Of a stretch of DNA of 64,000 nucleotides, positions 11,321 to 23,059 are shown piece by piece; position 1 is the first letter of the stretch, and each line of letters begins with the position of its first letter. A model generated the notes under the pieces. The model ran no database searches. It was given only the letters and a program-made list of their open reading frames with translations, and was not told where the DNA came from. This stretch comes from Cryptomeria japonica. Its lineage: Eukaryota > Streptophyta > Pinopsida > Cupressales > Cupressaceae. Both the position numbers and the translations under genes were made by a program. The DNA lies in the NCBI RefSeq assembly GCF_030272615.1, contig NC_081412.1:138510747-138574746 (forward strand). The letters run 5' to 3'.

Positions 11321-12598
11321 TTAGTTTGTCAGTTCCATTATTTCCACACTAGGTGCAGAAACTAGTTCTTCTTGTAACACTACTGGTTTCTTCTTCTAGG
11401 TTTTGTTCATATCCGCTTGAATAGTGTCAATATCAATCTTTCCTTCAGGAGTGACTGGTATATCATCTGATATGTTCTTTCTTGATCTGCAGAATCTAGC
11501 AATGTGACCCAGTTTTTTGCAGTGATAGCAGACCATTCCAGATGCTCTCGAAGGTCCATTATTCATGTTGTCCTTCTTCCTCCTGCATGTTACAGTAGTG
11601 TGACCATGATCATGATAGATCAAACAATTTTCTCTCCATTTGGTTGTTGCTTGATAGCCACCGCTTCTTGACTAATGATTGAAGGCATTAAACTGGTTGT
11701 GATTCTGGTTCACAAAAGGTTCAAGACCAACTCCTTGAGTCGTCTGAGGATATCTTCCAGTGTTGGTCATAACTGACCTACATTTAGATGCTCTATGCCC
11801 AAACTTGTTGCATGCATAACAGTTACTATTGAATTTATAGGATCTAGGCTTATCATTTAGAAAATAAGGAAAATTATTGTAAGCCTTACTCCTACACACA
11901 TTGGCAGTATGTCCTTCTTTAAGATAGTTAAAGAAAATAGGTTTAAACTTTTGCTTACCTTTATCCTTTGATGCTTGTTGTTTCTTTGATGATCCAGCAT
12001 TTGTACCAGAGGTCTCACCTTCCTCATGACTAGAATAACCAAGTCCATCAGTATTCTTGATAGGTTTGGCAGTTTCAAGCTTTTGCTCTAGCTTGACAGT
12101 ACTCTTGTTGAACTTAGCAAGTATTTCCTTTGACTGAGAGAGTTCTTTGGAAATAGCAACATTTGTTTCCATCAGGTTTTCATTTTCAAAGATGTCAATG
12201 TTCAGTTCTCCTTGCATGTCTTCCTTTTCCACTTTTCTCACATGGAGTTGAGTAGTTAGGGCACTGATCTCTTGCTTGAGCTTGGAGTTTTCATGATCTT
12301 TGTCTTTGACCAGATCCTCAGCTTTCCTCCGATTCTCAAGCTCTTGACACATTTGAATAGTTAGTCCTTCTAATTCTTTTCTTAGGTTGGAATTGGATTC
12401 ATTCAGCTTTTCTACTTCTTCAATCAAGGCTTCCATGCCTGCTTCATCAGAAGAACTATTTTTAGATAGCTCCATTAGCTTTTCAGCATGTTCTCTCATC
12501 TTTGCTTGAGATGCCTTATATTTGACCATAAGATCATCATAGGCTTGCTCAGACTGAGTGAGCTGATGAGTAAGTTCCCTCAATGTGTATTCCCCCAT
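11321..12598 (-). pseudogene. E1 gag-like protein: coiled coil plus four CCHC zinc knuckles
   Basis: 426-codon frame from ATG at 12598 (MGEYTLRELTHQLTQ), about 40 bp inside the primer-binding site. It has one internal TAG at 11672 and another near 11396. Residues ~1-200 are a long Leu/Lys/Glu coiled coil. Then come four CX2CX4HX4C-type knuckles: FFNYLKEGHTANVC (both first Cys lost), CYACNKFGHRASKC (intact), CLIYHDHGHTTVTC (second Cys to Tyr) and CYHCKKLGHIARFC (intact). Zinc knuckles are typical of Gag nucleocapsid and bind RNA. A Copia Gag normally has one, and the N-terminal Copia gag domain seen in E3 and E4 is absent here. Role inferred: RNA packaging or hitch-hiking of a non-autonomous element. 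Confidence 0.75.
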
Positions 12599-12634
12599 AT
12601 CTCTTTCCAAGTGGTTAAACTTATAGAAAGGTAG

Positions 12635-12646
12635 GCTTTGATACCA
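12635..12646 (-). promoter_or_regulatory. E1 primer-binding site
   Basis: Minus strand TGGTATCAAAGC, two bases past the LTR end. One mismatch from TGGTATCAGAGC, the plant initiator-methionine tRNA 3'-end complement used by many plant LTR elements. Confidence 0.8.
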
Positions 12647-12648
12647 AT

Positions 12649-13796
12649 TGATGAATACTAGGAGGAGGGGTGAATTAGTATGCCAAAAATCTTTATACTT
12701 AAACACTTTTCTAGACTAACAGTAAACCAGTAAAATAGTTTAGCAGAAAAACCAGTTAGCACACATGCAAACCAAATAGCAAATAATGCATTCACCCACA
12801 GAAGCACAAACACCACAACACAAGAGATTTTAACATGGAAACCCAAATGGGAAAAACCATGGTGAGATGGAACTCACAAGTAACTATCTACAGAATAGGA
12901 ACCAGATCGGTTAAGGTCAAACAGGTTAAGGTCATACAATGTTCTTTACCAGAACAGATCCTGTTAGGAATCTCAATCTCTGTTAGGAGATAAGTCCAAT
13001 TAAAGACTACCTTGTTAGAGGATTTTAGATCCACAAATGTGAACCACCTTGTTAGAGGATTTACAAAAGGCTTTTTGGGCCCACCCGGTTAAGGGCTTCA
13101 GACTTGTCGAAGATGTGAGTAATCAACAAGTGAGTGATCTAGCTAATAGCACAGATTGCTTGGTTAGATCCTTGATAGCTCATTCCTAATGCATTCCAAC
13201 ATTACTTCAGTCTTCTACACATTCATACTCTCTCTCTCACTCATCAACCACCTTAAACCCTAGCAACAACATCAACAACATAAAACCATAGACATGATGT
13301 CCTTATAAAGGAATCTGATTTCATGTCGGTCCAATAGGATTACAATACAATTTCCTAGGTTCAATGCATCTAGACATATTCTATAACACGACACAAAAAG
13401 CATCATTAAAGTGTCAGCACCGTCAAACAATTGGTGGATGGTAACTCATCACAAAATGTCGGTTGGTTACTCATCACAGAGTATTACCGATTCATACAAA
13501 ATACCAGTTCAAGCAAAATACCAGTTGCCAGTTTGACAAAAATGAAGACTGGGAAATATGTATTTTTCCGCTTTGATCCTTCATACTACTTGAGATCCTC
13601 GAACCGCTTGGGGTCAACATACCACTTCAGATCGGTAATCACTTTCTACAAAACACCAATAGTCTAAGGACTATAATGCATCATACCAGTTGGAACAAGT
13701 ATCGGTTGAGCGTTAACTTATACATACAAAAGTGATCTCAATGCAAGTGTGTGTCCATCAATGACAATCACAACATAATAATCAAAAATGCCAACA
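12649..13796 (-). repeat. E1 5' LTR
   Basis: 1148 bp, partner of 6114-7244. Conserved motif GGGAAAAACCATGGTGAG at 12849. Minus strand starts TGTTGGCATTTTTGATT. Confidence 0.9.
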
Positions 13797-13801
13797 CACT
13801 C
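13797..13801. repeat. Target-site duplication of E1, right
   Basis: CACTC, identical to 6109-6113. Confidence 0.85.
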
Positions 13802-14473
13802 CACTACACCCATTAGATGGAATGTATTCCATTAATTGGCCTCCTCTACTATCTTACCATACCAATATCATGCAAGTAGGGTGCATTAAATAAAAAGAAA
13901 GGAATATGTAAAACCCTTTGACTCGATCTAGAGTACCTTGTTCCTTTTCATATGTTAACAACCATGATGATGTACTAGACAACTTCAGAAATGTACATAG
14001 TCAGTTTGAAGGACATTAGTTTTTTTTAGGTAGGGTTTGTGGCATTCTCTTGTAGAATTCTTGCATTCATTGCATCTCTCTCGATTCACACAAGTCGCCC
14101 TTCCATACTATACTGTAATCATTTATCACACTATTCAATCTAGACCCCTCATCTCAAAAGTCATTTTCATGTAAGATGCTTTTGTATACAAATCCCTAAT
14201 CAATTATTCCAAGTTACTAAATTTAGTAAGTACACAATGCTTAGGATAGGTGTATGTAGTGCTAGTACTTTTGCATTTAATATGACACTGGGACAATTTT
14301 CTTTTCTCATTTTGTACATCATAGATTAGGGATTTGATGCATTGTCCTATCCTACCTACTTGCATCTACCTTAGATTTTCCTCTTGTATTAAGCCTTAAT
14401 TTTATGCATGTGAGAATCTTACTGTGGTTTCTAACCTATTGGATTCCCTCGATCCATCAAAAAGACTTTGAAG
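13802..14473. other. Non-coding stretch between E1 and E2
   Basis: No gene seen. It continues the texture of 4960-6108 and is probably the interrupted internal region of the second Gypsy-like element. Confidence 0.35.
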
Positions 14474-14478
14474 CTTTA
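14474..14478. repeat. Target-site duplication of E2, left
   Basis: CTTTA before TGTTGGAATC. Matches 18537-18541. Confidence 0.85.
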
Positions 14479-15435
14479 TGTTGGAATCAAGGAACAATGA
14501 GAAGGGGGGGTGAATTAGTGTTCTACTGGTTAACAAATTTTTTGACTTAACCTTAAACCATCAAAAGCATAAGCATGAAACTGAATTGAAAAAACACAAA
14601 ACAATCAACCACAAAATCATAACACTAGGATTTTTATGTGGATTTTAAAAACCATGGTGAGATTTGAACCCATAATATTATTCCACTATGGCCAATAGCA
14701 AAGCTATATTACATGAGGGGGAATTCACAAGCATTCAGGCACACTGCCTAGAGCTCACTACTCAATTACAATAAGGAATACAACCCCTAGAAGGCTCACT
14801 ACCTTACTGATCAATTACAGTGATGAAATACAATTGATGAAATACAATGAAAGAACTCCAAAATAACATCTAACAATGCCTAGATGAGTTCCGGTTAAGT
14901 GCCAAATCTTTGACTATATCTGCTCTTCAACTCTGCTCTGTTTCTTGTCCCGGTTAGCTACTGGATCAAGAATGTGCATGTGAAACTGTGCTACAAAGGA
15001 TTCTTGATCACCACTCACTTGCATATCAATCATACCACACACCAAAAAGATATTCTTCACCGGTCTTATATATCCACAATCACAAAATAATCATTTATCA
15101 AGTCAGCTTGTTAATGTAACGTGTAATCATGAGTCAGCTTGACTGGATCACCAAATACAAAAGTAGATCACCAAATTGATGATAAAATGTTGTCTCTAAG
15201 TTGGCCCAATCATCCCATGCATGATTCATGACACCACAATTACTGGAAAGCTTCTGGATCAAAACTGCTTTGCTCAACTTGAAATACTGGTTAATTGATT
15301 ATCGATTCACATCCACTTCCGAATATCAAGATCCGTGATTACCAGATAGGAATCTCAAGAAGAGTTTCCATCAATGACAACCCTAAACCACTAATCAAGC
15401 ATCGATATCCACCAGATGAGTATCAATTACCAACA
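14479..15435 (-). repeat. E2 3' LTR
   Basis: 957 bp. Motif AAAAACCATGGTGAGATTTG near 14649. The C-tract motif appears as GAAGGGGGGGTGAATTAG near 14501. Confidence 0.88.
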
Positions 15436-15450
15436 ATCTCCCCCTTTGGC
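15436..15450 (-). promoter_or_regulatory. E2 polypurine tract
   Basis: Minus strand GCCAAAGGGGGAGAT then TGTTGG. Same neighbourhood as in E1, E4 and E5. Confidence 0.85.
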
Positions 15451-15686
15451 ATTGATGGCAACACTCGTGGAGAATGACTATGTGTTGAATCCTACACACC
15501 AAATCAAAATTGCTATCAAAAATTTATAAGGCTACCCCTTAGACAAAGAATTCTGAAACCTATAACATGCTTGGTACAATGCACTCTTCTACAATACATT
15601 TTTTACCTTTACTCTCCCCCTTTGACAATAATGCCAAAGATGAGGTGTTGTCCAAAACTTATATACAAAGATATCTATCGGAGACT

Positions 15687-17575
15687 TTACAAGTATTTGA
15701 AGATATCAACAAAAATGTTCTTCAGAAATCCTAAGTGAGTATCCCACGCACTCTTCAAGTTATTCAAAACTATGATGAATGCACTATAAACACATGCATT
15801 AATTTCCACATCCTTTAGTTCAGATGGAATAGGTTGTCCCATAGTCTTCAGATAATCAACCTTATTACTTAACATGGTGTCCAGCCAAGGGGCAATCAAA
15901 TTCTTGAGTTCACCAACTCTCCTCAAAATTATGTTCTTATCTGCATTAAGGCTCAAGATTCAATCATTGAGAGCCATTATCTACCCTTCTACATCATTGG
16001 TTAGGGATACATTAGAATCAAAGGATTGTGAGATACCAACAAGTTTACCCTGGTAAACACTTATTTGCTTGTCATATCTACTGTGAACTTTGGCAAAATT
16101 AGACAAGACATATATTTTACCACCTTCTGATAATGCATCTAAAATAGTCTGCAGACCTTTATTCAATCTAACTTTGTCATATTCCATTATTTTCTAGAAT
16201 GTCTGCATTATTACCTCCTTGAATCTATCTAATACTTGCTTAGTAGTAGACATCTCCAAAGAATCAAAATTGGTATTTACATTATGAATCAATTGTAATA
16301 ATTTACCGGAGGGGTTAGAATTAGGATCTAGCTGCAAACCTAGAGCCACCTTCTGAAACACATCAATAGACATAAAAATAAGCTTTTGTCTTTGGACTTT
16401 GATTCGACCAGATCTTGAGTGGCCTGATCTTGTACAGTTGTTGCAAGGATCATCTTTTCAGTAGGAAACATTTGTCCAAGATCTAGAGGGCCATCAAGAT
16501 TGATTGATATTTGGGGTAGGGTCCTTGTGCCTTTGACTTGAGGAGTGTCAATTGCCTGATCAACAACTCCCTTCCCTTTATCTACCTCAGCATCCTGCAC
16601 CTCTTCTTTCTCAGGGTCCTTACCCTTAGCATCATTCCCTTTATCACGTGCATCGGTATTGCCACTTGGTACAATGTAATCCTTTTGAATCTTAGGAACT
16701 TCTCCAAAACTATCTACCACTAGAGGATTTGCATTGATCTCAACATCATTGGTTACATTGCCTTGGTCTTTTGGATGTCCCTCAGTCTGAGTTTCATCCT
16801 CCTCATCACCAGAGACACCTTCTTTTACTTCCAGATGGGAAGTCTGAACTGCATCACTATACAAAGGATTGATCTTCATGATTCTTCTCCAAATATCCTT
16901 AGTCTCCTTCCTCACCTCTTCAACATTGCCAATCATCAACATATTCACCCTGTTTCTACTTCTAAATTCTTTCTTATTTACTTCCTTAATAAGCCTTTTG
17001 GCTTCATCTTGGGAGATACAGGTGCAAACATTAATCAATTCTCTCTTTCATTTCCTTATCAATTTTACTAGTAGCTAATCTCCTCGCATCAATAATGGTA
17101 TAAATCTTTAGGGATGCTCTACCCCAATTCAATCAAGATTTTGCTAATGTTATGCAAATACAGAACAACAACCTCCTCAACTTTTCTTTGATCTACCTCA
17201 ACAAAAATTTTATAATATGCTCCAACATTCTTCAAATTTCCATCAATAATTATCTCATTAATCAATTGATTTGTTGTCATTGGAGGAACAAATATATATT
17301 TACCTTGCAGATCACCAGATTCAAGATCTTTATCAAGTGGAGTTCTAATCTTCCTTCCCCTCTTGGGTCTTTTGGTAAGGGTAGGTTTAGATTTAGCTTT
17401 CTTTCTCTATTTTGCACCATCCGATTGTGGTTTCCTCACAACTCTGACAAACTCTCCTTTCTTTTTAACCTTTTCTACTGCTTCATCTGATTCAGTCTTA
17501 GATGCCACCGGAGATACAACAACATAGGTTTGTTTGGGCTTATCCTTTTTCTTCAAAACTCCCTTTCCAGATGAG
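15687..17575 (-). pseudogene. E2 internal protein remnant, function unknown
   Basis: Decayed minus-strand frame read in pieces from just inside the PBS to 15687. N-terminal part: basic (SGKGVLKKKDKPKQ, then KPTLTKRPKRGRKIR) and a folded-looking stretch (KYIFVPPMTTNQLINEIIID). Middle (17038-16340): KEVNKKEFRSRNRVNMLMIG, then acidic/hydrophilic linker (GDEEDETQTEGHPKDQ) and GTRTLPQISINLDGPLDLG. C-terminal part (16187-15687): helical, with LKNLIAPWLDTMLSNKVDYL. At least two frameshifts and several stops. No zinc knuckle, protease, IN or RT. The K-rich N-terminus and helical C-terminus recall the frame at 56600-59010, suggesting one family of accessory protein, not proven. Confidence 0.55.
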
Positions 17576-17576
17576 T

Positions 17577-17588
17577 TCTGATACTAAT
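17577..17588 (-). promoter_or_regulatory. E2 primer-binding site, degenerate
   Basis: Minus strand AATTAGTATCAG next to the LTR end. The expected form is TGGTATCAG, so one change (G to A). Confidence 0.6.
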
Positions 17589-18536
17589 TGTTGGAATCAA
17601 GGAGCACTGAAAGGGGTGGTGAAATATTATTCTACCTATTAACAAATAATCTAACTTAACCTTAAACTACCAAAAGCATAAGCATGAAACTAAAATGTAG
17701 AAACACAAAACAATCAACCACAAAATCATAAGACCGGGATTTTCAAGTGGAAACCCAAATGGGAAAAACCATGATAGAATTTGAACCCACAATATTATTC
17801 CACTATGGCCAGTAGAAAAACAATATTACATGAGGGGGAATGCACAAGAATTCAGGCACATTGCCTAGAGCTCACTGTTCAATTACAATAAGGGCTACAA
17901 CCCCCAAAAGGTTCACTACCTTACTGATCAATTATAGTGATGAAATACAATGAAAGAACTCCAAAATAGAATCTAACAATGTCTGGATGAGTTCCGATTA
18001 AGTGTCAAATCTTTGATTGTATCTTCTCTGTGACTTTGCTTTGTTTCATGTCTTAGTTAGCTACCAAATCAAGAATACACACGTGAAAATGTTCTACAAA
18101 GGATTCTTGATCACCACTCACTCACATATAAATCATACCACACACCAAAAAGATCTTCTTCACTGGTCTTATATATCTGCAATCACAAAACAATCATTTA
18201 TCAAGTCGGCCTATTAATATAACGTGTAATCATGAGTCGGCTTGACCGGATCACCAAAAACAAAAGCAGATCACCAAATTAGCGATAAAATGATCTCTAA
18301 GTTGGCCCAATCATCCCATGCACTATTCTTGACACCGCAGTGATCGAAAAGCTTCTAGACCAAAACTGCTCTACTCAACCTAAAATATCAGTTAACTGAT
18401 TGCTGGTTCACATCCACTTCTAGATATCAAGATCCATGATTACTGGATAGGAATCTCAAGAAGATTTACCATCAATGAAAATCCTAAACAACTAATCAAG
18501 CATTAATATCCACCAGACGAGTGTCAATTGCAAACA
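17589..18536 (-). repeat. E2 5' LTR
   Basis: 948 bp, partner of 14479-15435. Motif GGGAAAAACCATGATAG near 17761. Ends ...CAAACA before TSD CTTTA. Confidence 0.88.
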
Positions 18537-18541
18537 CTTTA
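18537..18541. repeat. Target-site duplication of E2, right
   Basis: CTTTA, identical to 14474-14478. Confidence 0.85.
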
Positions 18542-19260
18542 TCCTCTTGGGTTATTTGTCTATACCATCTACTATGCAAGAGGATTTTGATGGGTCTATT
18601 TCTCTAGATACCTACCATCCTTATATCATTTTGGTCATGCATCCCTAGGCTTCATTTCTATTCATTTAGATAGGAATATCTTTTTAAGATTTTTAGTCCC
18701 ATCATACCCTCAGTATTAGATGCATTGTCTGTAATGTAGTTCACACTTTTTTTGCATTCTATTATTTTCATGCAATTAATCATATGCACATCCATATAAA
18801 CAATTTAGAACATATTCATTACCATACATACATTCACACATGGGTACATCTTCCACTTACATCACAACACATGTTAGTAACATCATACACATCATATAAG
18901 AATCACTGCATATATCATAATAGATCCATCATGCATCACATATATCCATACACCCTACATCACTACATGTCAGTCACATATAGATCATATCACAGACAAT
19001 GTCATACATCATAGTCACAACATAAGCGTCCACCCTGCATACAAAAATGTTAGACATGAGATACATCAAAATAGATCATTCATAATCATCATCCACATCA
19101 TAATCAACATCATCATAGAGTTCATCATAGAGTCCATATACATAATGCACAGTCACCACAAAAATCATGATCATCTCATTTATATATTAAAAATAATGTG
19201 TCAAATCATAATACATAATACAATCCTCATAGGGTAAAAACTAAATGTGTCCATATATTT
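18542..19260. other. Non-coding CAT-rich stretch, counterpart of 1-540
   Basis: No gene. Plus strand rich in catacat/catcaca words (18780-19160), like 225-480. It lies downstream of the second antisense PMD remnant. Confidence 0.4.
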
Positions 19261-20399
19261 GTCCCTAGCTTGTGCTCTCCTTGTTTGAGGATGTTGGGCC
19301 TACCCATCCTGATCTTGGTCCTAGTAGTGGTGGTTGTGGTGCTCTCATGATCATTGATCCCTTTGATGTCTCTAACCTAGTCTATCTTAATTGTGTCCTC
19401 TCAACAAATAGGGAGCTTGCTGCCCTATTGGTACCACATCCTCATAGAATCCTATAATACTAATTATCTAGAATGGATATATCTATATCCCTCCATGCAT
19501 CCATAGAACCTTCCACAATCTACCAAATCCCCTATGGTATCATTGCTTCTCAGGATAGATCCCTCTCTCTTTGTAGTTGTGTAACATCTACCTATGCTTG
19601 AGATAGTTGCGTTTGAAGGCCATCCCTCTCCTCTCACAGACACTCCATCTCCACCACCATGGATCCTCCTCCCATCTCCTACAAAGACTCATGTACAACA
19701 TCCCTCTTTTTCTAATATGCATCCCTCTCCTAGATGGAACCATCTAGCATTGTATACAAGCTATCCCTCTCTATCTACAAACCATCTGCCTGGGCCCTCT
19801 CTATCCACCTCTACCTATAAGTTGTCTTGCTCTACCTAAAATGTGTTTGTTTGAGCTCTCTCTCTATCTACCTCTTCCTATAGGTTCATAACTTGTGCCC
19901 TCTACTTGTCTCATGACTTGGACAACTAGTCTCTCACTCCCTTTAGGTGATAATATGCCTCTTGTGTAACCATCAATGCTCCCATCGACCTCTCACTCAA
20001 CCCCACTCAATGTCCTCCCTCTTGCTCATCCCCCTGGCCTTGTACCTATGCAAGTGTGTGTCCTCCTACCTATCTCTATCCATGTCACTGTCCCTGTACT
20101 ATGGCACAAATCTGTACTTGTTGCTGATGGGGTCTTTGTACCTATCTTAGCACCTATCTTGCCCCTCCTACCAACACTCTTTGTTGTCTCTTTTATAATG
20201 GCATTTGGGGTGCTCTCTATGCTCCACCCTACTATATATGCCTCTTCCATTATTACATATCCCCCTCCATCTCCCCTTGCATCACATCTTCCATCACCTC
20301 TATCCCCTCCCACTACCTAATTTACACATGCTCCTCCCTCATCCCCCTCTAGTACACTAGGAATAGTCATTTTGACTAGCCCATGCTATGTATGCTCAA
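19261..20399 (-). other. Decayed region matching the tail of the antisense PMD unit
   Basis: Pyrimidine-rich on the plus strand (ccctctc, ctccatc), comparable with 541-1260 of copy 1. ORFs on both strands are short and repetitive (Ser/Pro/Leu-rich on plus, Gly/Asp-rich on minus). I see no independent gene. Confidence 0.35.
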
Positions 20400-21331
20400 C
20401 ACATTCCCATGTATATAACATCTTCTCATGGATCCTAAGGTACAAGTATCATCCCTAGAAAGTTGGATAAATCCCACATGATGTCTATATCATCCCCCTA
20501 TGCACTTGTCTCTTGTGTAACTTGATGGTGCATCAGCTCCTCTTCTTGCCATAGGTTGAACTATTGCCTCACCCTATGAGGAAGATAATGATCAATCATA
20601 TGCAATGATTTACCTATTAGTCAGTACCTCATCTACATAATGGATAAGTAGTAGACGTCCTTAGGCCATTCCTCCACTCCACTGTATGACCTCCATGTAA
20701 AATCTTGCATCTCATCCAGGCACCACCTCTAATATCCCAGTGCTCCCATCCACACATAATATAGTATCCCCTTATATATGAATACATATGGATACCACAT
20801 GGACTTTTCTCTCATTCCTAGTGGTTGATAAATAGCTATGTGCTTAGAAGCCTATATATGTAGCAATGTAACCCCTATACCCAAAATATTGTACCCATGA
20901 TAGACACACATGTGAATATCATGGTACAACTGACCTAGCATGACATATCCCCACACATAGGTAGCAAAATTGTTTTTCATCATGTAAAGATGCTTGTCCC
21001 ATCTGATAAAAAATGCATGACCACTAAGGTTAGGCATCAGTCGTGCACTGATCAATCCTTCCACATATAATGTGAATCTCAAAATTTATCATTACCTCTC
21101 CATTTCTAGATCTAACCACATCCATATCAAATCCATAGGTAATTCATTAGTCTTAAACACTAGCCACATGTAGTTCTCTTGATCATGATCCAATGTGTAC
21201 TCTAGAATGACCCTACAAATTGGGATGAGTGTAATCTCCCATACATCCTCTAGTGTAATCATCACCTCCCCTATAGGTAGGTGGAAGCCATAGGTATCAC
21301 TATGCCACCACTCTAATAATGTTATCATCAT
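20400..21331 (-). pseudogene. Plant mobile domain remnant, copy 2
   Basis: Minus frame with WWHSDTYGFHLPIGEVMITL and LEDVWEITLIPICR, aligning to copy 1's ERWHSQTSSFHLATGEAMVT and LEDVWRILCISIHG. Further on are GVTLLHI then ASKHIAIYQPL (copy 1: VWAFEHIAICRP), and LDEMQDFTWRSY (copy 1: LDRLTEFIWRPY). Three consecutive stops near 21092 and others make it non-functional. Same strand and same position relative to a PPT/LTR (28639/28653) as copy 1 once E3 is removed. PMD assignment rests on the WH...F..GE..TLEDV block. Confidence 0.65.
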
Positions 21332-21809
21332 GATGATGTGTGATCACACACAATACCATCTATATACAAACCCTATCCCAATCATAGATAGTATCTCTCG
21401 ATCAATGTTTCTCAGCTTGCTCTGTAGTCATATAGTGGGTGGCCATTGCTCATGTGACTCTATCATCCATAGCTACTACTGCATCTATAACCACATTGAA
21501 TCGGCCTTTTCTTCTACCCTTATCTTATTTTCTTCTCTCACTAAAGATGTTGTTAAGCACCTCCATTGAACAGTACAGACGTTGAAACTAAGGTGGAGAT
21601 GCTATTTTTTAGGTGCATGCATTGAATGATGCAGATGTTATTCCCTAGTCCTACACCCTATCTTTCCAGATCCCCTCAGATATAGACATCAATCTCTAGA
21701 TTGATGTATGTGCATGTGGTGCTCTTCATGTGTGTGTTGTGGTGCCTGCATAGATGTCACTGCCAAAACCCAAATGTTAGGCACAAGGTGCAGATGTCGA
21801 AAAAATGAT
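21332..21809. other. Non-coding spacer, left part, before E3
   Basis: No gene. Together with 28112-28638 it would form the spacer between PMD copy 2 and its PPT, equivalent to 2341-3110. Confidence 0.4.
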
Positions 21810-21814
21810 TGGCA
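21810..21814. repeat. Target-site duplication of E3, left
   Basis: TGGCA before TGTTGGAAAC. Matches 28107-28111. Confidence 0.88.
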
Positions 21815-22384
21815 TGTTGGAAACAATAATGAAGGAAAACTGAGAGGGGGGGTGAATTAGTTTTCACCGGATCTATAAACTTAACCACAAATAAAAATCT
21901 GATAAACTATAGCAATAATAGAAATAAGAAAATTGATAACACAACACCAAGATTTTGATGTGTAAAACTTGGTTAAGGGAAAAACCATGGTGGGAACCTA
22001 CCCATAATAAGATGACACTCTGCAATAGTATGAGAAAATATTACAATGGGAAATGCACATGCATTCAGGCACACTGTAGAGCTCACTGCTCAAAAGCTAA
22101 TGACCTGAAAGGCTACAACCCTTAGGGTAGTCTCACTAACTTACAACAAGATTCAAACTACAATCTGGAAGGAATGGACTGCAATAATATCATCTCCAAA
22201 TGCCTGATGACAGTTTCGGTTAAGCTCATTTGTCTTCTCTGCAACAACAATCTCTGCTCAATCACAATGTTGAAGGATGAATCACTTGATCAAACATACA
22301 CCACTCTCTAATAATGAAAACACAACCTAAATACCTAAATCACATGACTATATCACCTATATATACAATTCATCAACCTTGACA
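21815..22384 (-). repeat. E3 3' LTR, truncated
   Basis: Aligns to the first ~570 bp of 26788-28106, up to CATCAACCTTGACAACA, then breaks into sequence typical of the region downstream of pol (compare E5 62000-62130). The PPT block seen in E1, E2, E4 and E5 is missing. Confidence 0.8.
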
Positions 22385-22579
22385 ACACAGATTATGCTTC
22401 TCTTCGCATAACACATCTTCATGAGTCTCTCCCCCAGAAAACACATAACCAGACTACTCCACCAGAGGAGAAGCACCAACTCATCAATCTAGACAAAGAG
22501 ATAAGACTATGAAGTCCACTGTATTGATGCAACACAAAGAATCTAGTTCTCATCGAGAGGGGTAGATACCCCTAACCTG

Positions 22580-22925
22580 TCTCTCAAATACACAAATGTA
22601 TCTACAGGCAAAGGCTTAGTGAAAATATTAGCAATCTATTCCTTTCTAGATACATACTCCAACTTCACTTCTTCTTCACTGACTTTTTCTCTCAAGTGAT
22701 AATATTTTATTGGCACATGTTTAGTCTTTGAATTTTGCATTGGATTCTTTGACATATTAATAGCACTGGAATTATCATAGTATATAACAGTAGGCTCATC
22801 ATAAATAACTCTGATATCTTTCAATATTTGCTTCATCCAAACCACCTGAGTGCAGCTACCAGCAACAACAATGTACTCAGCTTCAGCAGTAGATAAGGAC
22901 ACTGAATCTTATTTGTTATTAGCCT
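22580..22925 (-). pseudogene. E3 RNase H (Copia C-terminal part)
   Basis: SLSTAEAEYIVVAGSCTQVV and WMKQILKDI, then YYDNSSAINMSKNP and SKTKHVPIKYYHLRE, all typical of the Copia RNase H, which removes the RNA strand during reverse transcription. Preceded by WAGDVDDWKSTSSGAFFLGK-type sequence in the 22920-23060 stretch, broken by stops. Confidence 0.85.
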
Positions 22926-23059
22926 ATGAAACTAGTTTCTTACCTAAAAAGAAAGCACCACTGGAAGTACTCTTCCAGTCATCAACATCACCAGCCCAAT
23001 TAGCATTAGTGTAAGCACATAACATGAAATCATCATTCCTCGGATACCACAAACCATAA

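Larger units (their letters stand above)
6114..13796 (-). mobile_element. E1: complete pol-less Copia-type LTR element (7.68 kb)
   Basis: Two direct repeats (6114-7244 and 12649-13796) flank a 5.4-kb core. A perfect 5-bp TSD (CACTC), TG...CA ends, a PPT beside the low-coordinate LTR and a primer-binding site beside the high-coordinate LTR fix the orientation as minus. The core carries a coiled-coil/zinc-knuckle frame and a long second frame rich in Lys/Glu. I find no aspartic protease, integrase or reverse transcriptase, so it is non-autonomous. The two LTRs differ by roughly 8% over their first 255 bp (eye count), so the insertion is not recent. Confidence 0.9.
14479..18536 (-). mobile_element. 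E2: complete short pol-less Copia-type LTR element (4.06 kb)
   Basis: Direct repeats 14479-15435 and 17589-18536 flank a 2.15-kb core. TSD CTTTA is perfect. Ends are TGTTGG...(C)CAACA. PPT beside the low LTR means minus orientation. The core has one decayed frame without protease, integrase or RT motifs. The LTRs differ by roughly 14% over the first 245 bp (eye count), so E2 is older than E1, E3 and E4. Confidence 0.9.
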
